Shown here piece by piece: positions 10,471-21,985 of a stretch of 64,000 nucleotides of DNA. A model generated the notes under the pieces. It worked only from the letters and a program-made list of their open reading frames with translations. It was not told where the DNA came from and made no database searches. The stretch is from Acanthaster planci (Eukaryota; Echinodermata; Asteroidea; Valvatida; Acanthasteridae), in assembly GCF_001949145.1 (NCBI RefSeq), contig NW_019091364.1, positions 3,679,964 through 3,743,963 on the forward strand, read 5' to 3'. How positions within the stretch are numbered: position 1 is the first letter of the stretch; each line of letters begins with the position of its first letter. Position numbers and translations under genes: made by a program.

Positions 10471-13052
10471 CATTTCTTCTGCTACCGAATAACCACCCAC
10501 TATACTTGGGCTATCCCGATTTCGTCACACCTCGATCATGTTGTAGCGGCGCGTTGGCGGAATGCAAACGAGGAGAATACTTCAGAGTTCGGTATAGCAG
10601 TTGAACTCCAAACCAACTATTCAAAAACGTGTGGGTCCTTCGGCTTTTTATGTCCTTCCACTTCACAAAGGCGATCGTGCATGGAGATCACTGGCCTTGC
10701 TTCAGTTTACTTGTTTTGTGATGCAAATGAAGCACCAGCGTAGGCATGCCAATGCATTCTGAGCAAGGAGAATTCAATAGGGCACTCACTGCTGACCCAT
10801 CAATGGTGACACTGAGGCGCTAAAATAAATTTGGGGATCGTGCATCATCCTTTTTAATTACGAGTTTTGTCCCTAAAGCGACGTATATTCATGACAATGA
10901 TGCTCAGTGATTGTCTGAGAGCAAAATGCAAGCCTTTACTTTTAACGTCGGCATATCTCACATCAACTAAAACTCTATGAATCATAAAGCCACTAAAAAA
11001 CAGTAGGTGTCAGGGGAATTCTGTTGTAAAAGTGTATTTTTTACTGAGTCCCGCTTGCCGTTGTGGGGGTGGGGGTAGTCACCACGAAATGATCAACATA
11101 AATAGGGGAAGTAAAATCACACTGCACATAGAAATTTGAATATTTATTCTGGTCTCAGAAAAAAAAAGCAAGTCTGACAGGTAAAACATGAACCGCATGA
11201 ATGGTAAGATACCCTCAAACATGAAACATTCGATTTATATTGAAGAAAAGAACTTTACTTTAAACGATACATATTAAGCTAAACAGAAACAGGGTCTTCA
11301 GCTTCGAGATTGAAATAAATGTTCCTCGGGCATTTTACAAAGCAAAAGCGAAATCACATTACTGCTACAGCAAACATGAAACTCCTCCTTTTCGACGCGC
11401 CAAGAGTGTGCCATTTAACATACAAATTTCCCACTTTTACATCCCAACAAACCCTGTAAATGTCACGCCCCGCAACCACAGTAACAATCCTTCCGTCTGC
11501 CACACGTATTTCCGGCAGACACTTCCTCAGTTGGTGCCGAGGCTAGGTCAAGGAACCTGTGTGGGTCAACCTGACAGGAAAACCAAACTAAACTCGGCAC
11601 AGCTGAAGTCACAGGCAAAGTAAACATGCAGGTATAAATGCTACAAGGAAACAAAATCAAATGCCACAAACTACCATTCCCATCTGTGTCCTCATCCTTT
11701 AGGCTGGCAATTTGTCCAGGGTGGCCCATAGAGATAACCTCATAGTGTTTTTGAATGTGGAAATGCTGACTGGGGAAAATATGCTTAATAGACGTTCTCA
11801 TTTCCTTGGATCAGATTCCATTTACCCTGGATTACAAAGGACAAGCGTTATAACAATGAATAATCCATACTGAAGTAGTGACTAACCCGGAGAGCTTCAA
11901 AACGGCATAATGCTATTCTCATCGTGGTATAGTGGACACGATTTGAGAATAATAAATAGCCTTTAACTACAGCAATCTTTCGGGTGTAACCGTTTTAAAC
12001 TTCTACGGGTGTTAGTACCACTTTAAATTTAAAGACACGTTTTATTCATAAATCAGTAGAGTCAAACGAAAGATCATTGGTAAAAACATTCAACTCAGAC
12101 TCCTGTTTGTTTATAGGCAAACGCTCTAGAATTTGCACTGTGGCAAGGATAGTCACTCCTTTTATTGCGAAAAATAAGAAACGAAATCCAACCCATTTTG
12201 TTCTAACTTTGATTGGGTTCCGATTTTCGTTGACCGGTTAAAGAGAGAAAAAAGAGAAAGAGCAAAAGTGTGAAATGCAACAAATTATTTTTTGTGGTTA
12301 ACGTGCCAGCAAGGGAGTGTCCAAGTTCACATTGGAAAGGGGTAGACACGAAGACACACCATTAAACAGGCGCAATCCACCTAAAATGTATGGGAAATTT
12401 AAGTCCAATGTTCCAGTTTCTTAAAAGCAATAAAACTGTAAAGACCTTAACCGCACATCGGTTGACGAACGTGTCATTGGAAGTCCAACCCAGATAAGCA
12501 CATATTACAAGGGCGTTTCCAGTTTCCTTTAAAACCAATTCCTTCCTTGCGGCCCAGACAGTAATGCTGTTGGACGGCTCACAGTGTTACTGAGACCTCT
12601 TTGAAAATTAGTGTCATTTTCGGTAGAGAGGCTTCATAACATAATATAGTACACATTCATTAAGTGCTTTTAGCTCAAGGGAATAGTAGAATTTCTGACT
12701 TCGAACTTGACAGAAAGCGTAATATTTATGTACATTGTGAAGCAGTTACAACGCCCACAGGTGATTATTTCTGTATGCGATTTGATTGAAAAAACGTCAA
12801 ACACACTCATTATAACCCCGACCGTCTAATGCATATTATAACAGAATGATACTCTCATACGAACACACTCTCTAACATTTTCAGGTAGCATTCGTTTCAC
12901 ACCCTGAGTGATTCTTAAATTAGGAATAAGCGATTTGCACGTGACAGAGATTTGAAGGCAGTAAGTGATGATCTTTAGTATCACATGCACACGCTGTGCT
13001 TACTACAGCATAAGGAAAGCAGTCAAATATCATCCAAGTAAATGCATGAGTC

Positions 13053-13058
13053 TTTATT
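13053..13058 (-). promoter_or_regulatory. candidate poly(A) signal, receptor 3
   Basis: TTTATT on the plus strand reads AATAAA on the minus strand, 12 bases past the TAG stop of receptor 3. Position and orientation fit a very short 3' untranslated region, but the hexamer is common by chance in this AT-rich DNA. Confidence 0.4.
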
Positions 13059-13069
13059 GATATAACGGA

Positions 13070-14164
13070 CTATAACTCTCTCGCGCAACAATATTTGGCC
13101 TGTCTGGCTTTTTTGAGAAAGTCTGAAGGATTTGGAATTTTGTCCCACTGGCGACGGATGATAAAACCAAAGATCAACTTGAAATCACGATGCTTGGTCG
13201 CATAGATTAAGGGGTTGATGCAGTTGCTAAGAAGTAGGATGACAGTTGTATAAGGTATAGTTGGGCCTCTGTCAAAGAAGAACAGATTGATGGCGTAGGG
13301 GGTCGCACACAGCCCGAAGCCGCAGACGACGTAGACCATGTTCTTGGTGACGTCCGTTTGACGCTTTCGCTTCCGAGACGGGCTGGTGTTCACGTCAGAC
13401 CGACTAGGATGCTCAGCGGTGTTAGTGTCCTCCGAATGTGGGGGAACCATGGGGATGTCGATCGGCACGCTTCTTCTGGCTTGCTGCTTCGGGGCACCTG
13501 CCATCTTCTTGGCGTGGCGGCGCAGGTGAATCCAAATGAGGGAGTAACTGACGACGATTTTGACGAGGGGGATCGGGTACAAGACAGCTGCAATGATGAG
13601 GTTGTACGTATTGTAATAAGGGTTGGATGGTTTAGATCCACAAAAATGATATTGTGGGTTGTAGCCGACAGCACCAACACCTGCCAATGGCGGTATGAGG
13701 CTGGTCAGCAACGGGACCAACCAGCTCAGTATGAGCCATAGGGTGACCCTCTGGGACGTGAAGAACACGTGGTAGGTGGTTGTCGGTCGTGTGATCAACA
13801 TGAGGCGATTCACGGCAATGAAGCCCAGGGTGATGATGCTGCAGCCCACGGTCGTGAACTGGACGATAGCGACTACCTTACAGAACCACTCACTGACCGG
13901 TAGGCCGTCTGTGCTCAGAAGAGCCACGGAGTTCCACGGGATGACAAAGCATGTCAGCCAGTCCGCGATGCTCAGGTTCACCACGAAGGCGTTGGTCACC
14001 GTGCGCAGCTTCTTTGACAGGAGAACCGCCAGGTGAATCATGGAGTTACCGGTGATTCCCACCACAGAGATTATCATGAGGAGCGTGGCCACAATTACCC
14101 TTTGGGTGTAGTCCGTAAATTCAAACTCTCGATCCTCGGTAGAGTTGTCCTGGGACCCGTCCAT
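13070..14164 (-). CDS. class A GPCR, NRL type (receptor 3)
   Basis: Intact single-exon receptor of 364 residues from an ATG at 14164. The N-terminus has an NST sequon (7-9) and the FEFTDYTQR segment (14-22). TM1 has G-N40, TM2 has the normal Asp68 (SIADWL), C95 and C175 should form the disulfide, and TM3 ends N119-R120-L121. Loop 3 is basic before TM6 (KRKRQTDVTKN, about 264-274). TM6 has A-T-P-Y rather than the common C-W-x-P, and TM7 has NPLIY (317-321). The tail has IPNPSDFLKK and a Cys pair at 359-360 for possible palmitoylation. It belongs to the minus-strand subgroup and, unlike receptors 1 and 2, keeps the Asp and Arg needed for ordinary signalling. It is expected at the plasma membrane; its ligand is unknown. 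Confidence 0.94.
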   Translation of the reverse strand: MDGSQDNSTEDREFEFTDYTQRVIVATLLMIISVVGITGNSMIHLAVLLSKKLRTVTNAFVVNLSIADWLTCFVIPWNSVALLSTDGLPVSEWFCKVVAIVQFTTVGCSIITLGFIAVNRLMLITRPTTTYHVFFTSQRVTLWLILSWLVPLLTSLIPPLAGVGAVGYNPQYHFCGSKPSNPYYNTYNLIIAAVLYPIPLVKIVVSYSLIWIHLRRHAKKMAGAPKQQARRSVPIDIPMVPPHSEDTNTAEHPSRSDVNTSPSRKRKRQTDVTKNMVYVVCGFGLCATPYAINLFFFDRGPTIPYTTVILLLSNCINPLIYATKHRDFKLIFGFIIRRQWDKIPNPSDFLKKARQAKYCCAREL

Positions 14165-17164
14165 GGCGTTGCGAAAGTTTCTAGAACAGAACTGTCAACT
14201 AGAAAGCGTAGGCCTTGTCATGTACCATAATTTCGGCGTTCTTAAACGAGGCATTCAGCACAGAGTGAAAACACCTATTGAACTCTTACCAAGAGTCTTT
14301 CTAACAAAGGAAGTTTGACCCTGTTTACGTTCTTCACGGTGCACTGGTATCGATGTGGACGCATAAACGTAACGTACTCCACATGTACATGTACATTTTC
14401 ACTGTACACTGTCAGTTACACGGATGAGTGTACAATCGGTGATTTNCAATACTACCCCAGCGCACTGAAAAATGCTGTAACTTTCTCCAGTTCAGTACCT
14501 GTACACATGTACACTCGACTCCTAATTCGTGGAGTCAAGTTGTTAGAACGTTTGGCTTGTGTGAAAGGAGTGTGACTTGTATCAGTCCAGACAGCTAATT
14601 ACAGCCCATGCCATGGAAAGCTCTTGAAGCACAGCCGTTTGATCACTGAACTTTTACAACTTGATGAGTGTTCAATCATTGCATCATAGCCCACATGTAG
14701 TAGCCAACACTCAACCCTCGCCATTTATAACAAGGTTGCTGGGACCCGCCTAAGTAATAAGGACCTTGTTACAAGCAGATCCTCGGTAGCATAAAGACTC
14801 GATTAACAAATCAAAGGGAACAAATCCAAGACAGCTGTGAAATCCGTATTTCCTCTTGATGGCAGTACTCCGTCACCACTAGTGCTCTTCATAGGCAGTT
14901 CGTGCAGAAAACAACTTCACTGGGCGAGGATATCAGCTTCGTCACTGCTTCGTAATTGATTCTCGCTATCCACACTGAATAAGGGAAGAACTACTCCTCA
15001 GTCGAGTATTGTGTTAGAAACATTACAGTATTTCCCTATTCACTCATTCCAGCACATTTAGCTCTGTACTGCAGGGTACTACTGGTCATTTATCTTATAA
15101 AGAGTACAGTCCGACAATGTTGTAACAGTAATTTTATTAGTGTAACAACACTGTCGGACTGCACTCTTTATAAGATAAATGCTGCCATCTGATAGCTTCG
15201 CAAGATTAACATTTGCTTGCCTGCTTGCCTTAATGTCTTTTTAAATACCTTTTTGTATGCATTTTAGGTGTTTTTATGTGTGTAGAATTTTTATATTTTC
15301 ATGTATCAATTGATAGTGTTCTATATCCACTATTTTGCAATTTTTATACTCTGCAGACTGTTTTTTCCTTTTTCAGAAAATTATTCTCTTGCGAACAGGG
15401 GTCTTGTTAAAACATCTTTTGGATGACAGTTTTGTACTGATGTTCTTCCTTGACATTCCTCGTTCATTTTCATAATATTTAACGTCAAACCGAAATAAAA
15501 AAAGAAACTGTCAGCCTGTAAAATAAAAAAAAAATAATGAAAAAAAACTTAAGTTTACAAGCACATCACCTTGAATCAAAGTTACCACACAATTAATCCA
15601 ATTTTAGTAGTGCATCCCTAACTTTGTGGTGGGAAATGCTGCAGGAAAAATCATTGCCTGAAATATGGTTTAGGGACGCAGAACTTAACTAAAGACGACC
15701 TGCAGCACAGTCGTGTTGAAATCATGGAACAGTTTGTTGGCTGAAGAGTAAACAGTGACTAAACCCACGTTTCTTTGGCCGGAATCTTAACCTGGAATCG
15801 GGAACACCGAGTTATCCGATAGGAACAGTATGGATCCGTGGCCTACGAAATCCTCGGGGGAGGGAAGTCAACGAAATTTTTAATTTCATTGAAGTACTTG
15901 CTGATTCTTCAACTTTTCTCCCACTTTAATTAGACTTGGCTGAAGTGAAGCCTACCCCAAGGCTTAGTGTAAATCCGTAACCTACACATAGGCCCTTGGC
16001 CACTACAAATCAGGCTATATATTAGCAATGTCATTTTGTTTTTTTTTCATCTGGAACCTGGAAAAAGAAAACGCTTTCATTCGAAGTTGCAACAGCAATA
16101 ACAGAGCTTTACCAAACAGCGCATTCAATTGGCGTACATTGAAGAATATAACAAATTACTGAAAGAAACTAAATAGGCAAATAGTTTATTATTGCTCAGT
16201 AGTTAAGCTGCCCTCTATTGTCCGACATTCGAGAGCGCTGCAATATAGCAGCGCAAAGCAGTGATTATGGGTGGAGTAGGAGAAATCTTTGGCGCCCTGT
16301 TATGATGTTTGCTGAGTCATCGCGTACTGTAAGAACCCATCCAGTCAAGAAGCCGAGATTGGAACTACATGCACAAGTCTCGAAACAGTTATCTTAGGCC
16401 TAAGGGCTGATAGTACACACGTAATGACAAAGCTGGCCAAACAATTTGAACTGTAATAAAATCTGTAAGTGGCCAAAAAAGCTGACACGCTGGGCTTTTC
16501 TGGGAGAGAGTTTTGCACGTACACCTTTAAATTAAAATCTCGACTTCATCAATTATGAAGTGCATAAGTGTGACGTCACGAAAACCCACCAGATATCAAA
16601 TTACCACTTTATTATGGTCAATCCCAAAAGACATGTTTTTAACTATAAAACCTACTACGGTGTAAAACCTGAACGCGTAAACCATAAAAACCTGCATCCT
16701 TGTCGTTCAACTTGAAAGTGTGCATTCCATCCTTTAAAACTGACGTAACGTGAGTGACGAAAACCTTTGTCCACACTTGTCAAGAATCTCGTTCTGGCTC
16801 ATGCAATCCTCAATTTGATACGGCTAAGCTTATTTTCAGAGTTTCATTGCTTATTTTCGAGTTTTCAGAGTTGATAATACTTTTCAATTTCAGTATCAGG
16901 ATCGGTCAGGAAACTCGAACAAAAACCGAATCACAAAAAAGTCCCAAAATATGGGGAAACAGATGGCTAATTGTCGTTACTGACTGTGTTTCTGTATTAT
17001 CGGACGGTTCAGGGTTTTTGAATTATTGGTCAAGTTTTATTTCATTATAATATTGAATGGTTTAAATAAAGTCTAGAATTTTAAAGATATAACATTGTAC
17101 CTTCAACTTGATCCTCCGAACATTTTTGTTATTTCTTTTTCATTCTGTGGGGACATGCCTCAAG
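14165..17164. other. intergenic between receptor 3 and the pseudogene
   Basis: Three kilobases with no supported gene. It contains the inverted repeat at 15087-15181 and the single undetermined base at 14446. A TTTATT at 17036-17041 could once have been the poly(A) signal of the receptor 4 pseudogene. The rest is low-complexity AT-rich DNA. Confidence 0.55.
15087..15181. repeat. 41-bp inverted repeat, short loop
   Basis: Arms 15087-15127 and 15141-15181 are complementary at 38 of 41 positions, separated by a 13-base AT-rich loop. The arms read CATTTATCTTATAAAGAG... and its reverse complement. The shape is that of a small foldback element or a long hairpin. No flanking direct repeat was recognised. 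Confidence 0.85.
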
Positions 17165-18216
17165 TCACCTTGTCAGAGCCTTCAGAAAATCCGAAGGATT
17201 GGGAATGAGGACCCATCGGCAACGTATGATGCAGCCGAAGACTTTCTTAAAGTCCCGGTGCTTGGTTGCATATATCAGTGGGTTGATGCAGTTACTGAGT
17301 AGAACGATGACAGTTGTGTAAGGTATTAGTGGGCTATTATCGAAAAACAGGTTGACCGTATATGGGACGAGGCAGACGAAAAAGCCGCAAACGGCATACA
17401 GCATGTTCTTTGTGACTTCGGTCTGGCGGTTTGCTCCTGGAGACGGACTGGTGTTGGTCGCAGCTACTCCTACCGAGAGCTGGTTGGTGGGATTGCATAT
17501 TGGTGACTATGGAGCGTCGAAACGCTGCTGGGCGGGGAAGTGACGGGAGGAGATATAATCGCCAGCTTCTTGGCCTGACGGTGCAGGTGAATCCAGATCA
17601 GCGAGTAGCTGACAATAATGACGGCAAATGGGATTGGGTACAAGATGGCTGAAATGATCAGGTTGTACGTGTTGTGGAGAGGATGGGCGTTGATAGACCC
17701 GCACAAATGGAACTGCTTGTTGAAACCAAGAGCGCCCACATTTTCGAGCGGTGGAATGTTTGTGGTGAGGAAAGGCACCAGCCAAATAACCACCAGCCAA
17801 ATGGCGATCTTCTGTGGGGTGTAGATCTTCCGGTAAGTGCTCGTTGATCGAGTGATCAACAGCAAGCGGTTCAGGCTGATCGAGGCTAGCGTCAAAATGC
17901 TGCAGCCGACGGTGGTGAAGATGACCGTGGCCACCACGCTGCAGACCCACTCGCCAATCGGCATGCCCTCCTGTTGGCTCAGTAAAGCCACGGCGTCCCA
18001 AGGGATGACCAGGCAGGTCATTAAGTCTGCTACGCTCAGGTTTACCACGAAGACGTTAGTAGCTGTGCGGAGCTTCGTGGACAACAGCACAGCCAGGATA
18101 ACCAGCGAGTTGCCGGCGATTCCAATCAGTGATATGATCAAAATAAGCGTAGCAAGAATGGCTCTTTGGGCCAAATTATCGAATTCAAACAGCGGGCTCT
18201 CTGTGGAATTATCCAT
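17165..18216 (-). pseudogene. class A GPCR with one-base deletion in loop 3 (receptor 4)
   Basis: Paralog of receptor 5 (21986-23047), colinear along its full length. The frame opens with ATG at 18216 (MDNSTESPLF) and reads through TM1-TM5 with normal landmarks: G-N36, Asp64, C92, N116-R117-L118 and C172. It then ends at a TAG after residue 248, in loop 3. Against receptor 5 one base is missing at about 17481-17490; the homologous reading continues in another frame from there (QLSVGVA..., then TEVTKN) and runs intact through TM6, TM7 (NPLIY) and the tail IPNPSDFLK to the normal stop at 17165. A single lesion and otherwise clean sequence suggest very recent loss, a polymorphic null allele, or an assembly error. 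If real, the product would be a five-helix fragment without TM6-7, unlikely to signal. Confidence 0.85.
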
Positions 18217-18510
18217 GGTGAGCTCAGCAATGTTTGCTGTATTCGTGAGATGTGTCTATCAATAAGAAACAGAGCCAGGTTGGACAGAAGACAGAATCTA
18301 TGTCACGTGTAATCCCAACGGGCAATCATAGGCGACCATGTGTATGCGTCATCCAATATTATACGTCACTTTTTTTGTTACTTATGATCGATGTACCCGC
18401 ACCTTCAAGAGATTTAACGTCCCACCCCTTTTTGACCTCTCGTTTTATAGAAGCAGGTGCCAACTGATGCTCATTAAAATGTGGAGGAGCTCGTGTCTGT
18501 GTTCAGTTTG
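18217..18510 (-). repeat. duplicated 5' flank of receptor 4
   Basis: This flank matches 23048-23430 beside receptor 5: a TTCGTGAGATGTG block, an ATCAATAAG(A/G)AAC block, a GATCGATGTACCCGCA block, a (A/G)ACGTCCCA block and TGTTCAGTT occur in the same order. Weaker similarity may continue to about 18690 (TTGGCAGTCTC). The duplication that made receptors 4 and 5 therefore copied the promoter region with the gene. Here the TATA-like site of the other copy is worn to CATTAAAATG. Confidence 0.65.
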
Positions 18511-19685
18511 ACTCATTATCCACATCATCTTTTAGTTTTACCACAAAAAACCTTTGCGCAGGAAAAGAGCCCTGAAAGATATAGGTGAATGAAGCTGCAG
18601 CTTATGTATCAAGGCATTGGGTGAGGTTTCATCCATTTCTGCTTCTTTTATTGCCACTGGGTTTGGCAGTCTCGTTAATCTTTTTTCGGACTTCGATGGA
18701 AAGTACACCAAATCTCTTTTATCATCCATAAAACCAAAGGCAGACAGTGCTAAGACACGTTCTGTTGTTGCCACCATTTTACGGACGGGTTGGCGAGATA
18801 TCTGCAAGGTCTGTTTCTTTCAGTGGTGTGATTTAAATTTGACAATGATGATAACATCAACAATGATTACGATTGCGAATGGGCTTAACGAAATATCTCA
18901 TCAAAAATGACATCTTGCCAAAATACTAACAAAAGCGTGTCGGCAAAACAGACGGTCTGATGTTGATGAAGGCTGCTCAGTATAGGAATGTAACCATTGT
19001 CGTTGCGGGATTTTTTTCCGAGGGGAGCCAAAGAACACGTTTCAAGCGGGAACCGTGGGGGATGGGGGGCGCACTGATAAACTATGAACAGTTGAAGGGG
19101 GTCAATTTTGAGGTTTTGTCTTGCAAATTGGTGATGTTCGTTCCCTCTCGTCTTCTTTTTCGTTTCTTTCCTTTTCTCCTTCTTCTTTAATGTGCCCATT
19201 TTCGGAGGGAGGGGGTATGGAAAAATATTGGAACCTCCCTCCCAGTTTTTTTTTTAAAATATGAATCAAATTTTTGGACATTGAAGTTAAATTAAAAGAA
19301 ATAAATTGAAGGCAAGTCGGCCTAAGTTACAAACTAAGAAAATATATCTGTATTGTGTTTCAGTTAATGTTTTCTTTTTAAATCGTGATTTAGATTAGGG
19401 TATTATACAGGTAATTAAAAACCAGCTTTAACTTCTTGTTTTACACATATTGTCTATAGCAAACCACATGAACAACATGTAGCAAAGCAGTTACTTGCAC
19501 CTGAAAAGTAGAGACACGTGCCAAGGGTAAATAAAACATTAGATTTTAGATCCTGCTGCAAATCTTGTAAAGGTATAGAGGTCACGGGATTGGTTAACCG
19601 GGAACTACAGAACGGAAGGACCTGTGAGTGAAAAAAAAAGTTTTTCAGAACCACAAGTACGTTGTACTTATTGTACACGTATAAC

Positions 19686-19930
19686 GGGTAATTCAAGAAA
19701 TTAGGGGTCCAAAAATGTGATATTTTTGTGTCCCTGTTACATATGACCATTGTTATTTGGCATGGAAATATCACTGGAATTGATTTCAAACTATTACTAT
19801 TTGTCTGGCAGTTCATTGACATTAATTCATCACTCTTGGAAATCAGGAAATGTGTTCTGAACTTACAAAAATATATGTCGGATGTGACAGGAACATGAAA
19901 AAAATGGACCCCTAATTTCTGGAATTACCC
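19686..19930. mobile_element. MITE-like element, 245 bp
   Basis: The ends are inverted copies of GGGTAATTC(A/C)AGAAATTAGGGGTCCA, one mismatch in 26. The similarity continues more weakly inward through a TGTCCCTGTTACATATGAC-like block. The interior is AT-rich and has no coding capacity. Family not recognised. Confidence 0.7.
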
Positions 19931-21490
19931 TACTACAAATAGATGGCCTTAATCTTACAAGGCTCTAATCGTCACCACCTTCAGAAGGGGGCGGGCATGT
20001 CGATTTTCACAAGCAATAAATTTTCGAGATAATCGCAAGAGAAGTTTTCCCTACTTTAGGTCTCCGAGATATGGCTTTTAAAGAAATTTCTGCATTCGAA
20101 AAGAATTGGAAAATTTTTTGAAAGCTAAACATGATGAAGCGCCAGTTATTTTCACGAAATCACGAGTAATTTAGCTCAATTTAATCAATAAAGATGCCCG
20201 TCCACCGTGAAAACCAAACCTCAAGTTGACCTACTTTTCAGCTCTTTCATAACGTGTCATGAGCGAGTTCGGTATTTCAAAACAGCAAGGTCAATCGGGA
20301 ACGAAGCAAACGCGCGACTCCGCGAAGGGCCGCGCTGATAGGAAATACCACGACACATGTGTCCGAATGACCTCCGACGCACTTCGTTTCGGTCACGCGC
20401 TGCGGAAATAACAAACTGGCTCATTATCTATGTGGATAGAGCATTCACATTTGCGTGCGCGAGGCTGAGTATGTTTCGAGATGCCAGTCCTCTTGTAAAA
20501 ACGTAAATCTTTGTTTTCTTATACTTTTACACCGTACACATAAGGATTTGTGCCCGCTTCAGGGGGCAGAATTGTTCGCGTCCCTTCTTGAAAACGCGAA
20601 ATGCAATTAGGCCTATCCCTTACATCATTTATGCAATTCAGACATGAATGACATTTGCTCATGGAACCCTGTAAATACAGCTAAGAAAGTTGTTATATTA
20701 AAGCAAAACAACGAATTAAACGAACGAAATTTTAAAAAATGGTGACGTTATGTAAAAAAGTCTGTTTAATAGAGAATGATGTCTGAGTGGAGATCTAAAA
20801 TGGACTCTATTTACTGAATAAATCTCATAACAAGGCATGCTTATTTTGCCCCTTGACAGGTATACATTGAATATGATAACATTTACGGCCACTTTTTTGA
20901 TATCATTACTACTCGTGTATTGGCCTAGTTCGTGATCCAGCTCCCTAATGATTAAGAGTAATGACTCAGGCTTGATCAAAACTCATTACATCAAAGAACC
21001 TTTAACTGGGTTCGCTTTCACTGCGCTAATGACCAGTATTTCTAATCCCAAAGGGAAAAAGCAGCAACAACAAGAGATGATTAAACCGGTGCCTGTGTTT
21101 TATTGCATTAAACAGTGATACTGCAACGTGTTAAAATTCATTCATACATGCAAATACCTTAGACAGTCTCCCTATTCAACAACGTGCAACTGGACCGTGT
21201 ATTAACATTTCGTAATGCCCAATGAAATGTGACAATGCCCGCTGCGTAAAACAACGCTCTGCCACCTGGATAAGAGACAGCTTACTCCATCCCTATTGGT
21301 CAAGAGTCTGCGTGTCACGCAGCACAAAGAACGCGCCACGCACGCGCTAATGCCATATATGGAGATATTTCTGGGCAATTTGCACGTGGAATATACCATA
21401 AAATGGACAGGGTGTTCGGGAAAATGAAAGATAAATTCTAGAATAAAATGGTATGTAATATATTGACTGAATAAAAAGGTATTTATGAAT

Positions 21491-21653
21491 GGGAATAAAT
21501 ATGTTCTTGGCCGGTCTTAAACCAAAAATAACACCGGCTTAGGAGAATGAACGCTGATAATGAACGGCTTACGAGAATGAATGCTCTTAAGCCGCTCTTG
21601 AATGCTCTAGCTTAAACGTACGTTTAAGACCGGCCAAGCACAAATTTATTCCC
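21491..21653. mobile_element. foldback element, 163 bp
   Basis: Inverted arms 21491-21522 and 21622-21653 match at 30 of 32 positions and contain GTTTAAGACCGGCCAAG. The interior repeats a GGCTTA(G/C)GAGAATGAA(C/T)GCT motif twice and includes AAACGTACGTTT. No coding capacity; probably a short non-autonomous element about 500 bp from receptor 5's 3' end. Confidence 0.75.
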
Positions 21654-21894
21654 TCACTATAAGTCATGTAGAGAAAATCTATGATGACTTTGTCTGTGTA
21701 CAAATTATAAAATTCCTGCATCGATTAAACACCAAGCGGCTTGAAATAAAAACCCCACCAATCTAGAATACCCATAGGTACTGAAGGGTTCAGGAAGTTT
21801 ATTTGCCATTTAAAATATACAAAAAAGAAAGAAAAACATCAATTCACGAACAGAAACAAATGCGCAAAGACTGCTGAAGTACGAGTGATGTGAT

Positions 21895-21900
21895 TTTATT
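21895..21900 (-). promoter_or_regulatory. candidate poly(A) signal, receptor 5
   Basis: TTTATT on the plus strand gives AATAAA on the minus strand, 86 bases past the receptor 5 stop codon. It fits a short 3' untranslated region. The hexamer alone is weak evidence. Confidence 0.4.
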
Positions 21901-21985
21901 TGCAATAACAACAGACTTTGAAACAACCTTAGAGTGATTTTTATGAATATCTTAATTCATATACATGTACAGAGCCTTAATCAAG

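Larger units (their letters stand above)
10250..13069. other. intergenic between receptors 2 and 3
   Basis: About 2.8 kb with no supported coding region. It holds a 24-bp tandem duplication at 10423-10470 and a likely 3' untranslated segment of receptor 3 at its right end. The part immediately right of 10249 should hold the promoter of receptor 2; no canonical core element is obvious. Confidence 0.55.
18511..21985. other. intergenic between receptors 4 and 5
   Basis: About 3.5 kb with no supported gene. It includes a small terminal-inverted-repeat element (19686-19930), a foldback (21491-21653) and the probable 3' untranslated region of receptor 5 at the right end. Short open frames around 18.6 kb look like chance. 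Confidence 0.55.
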
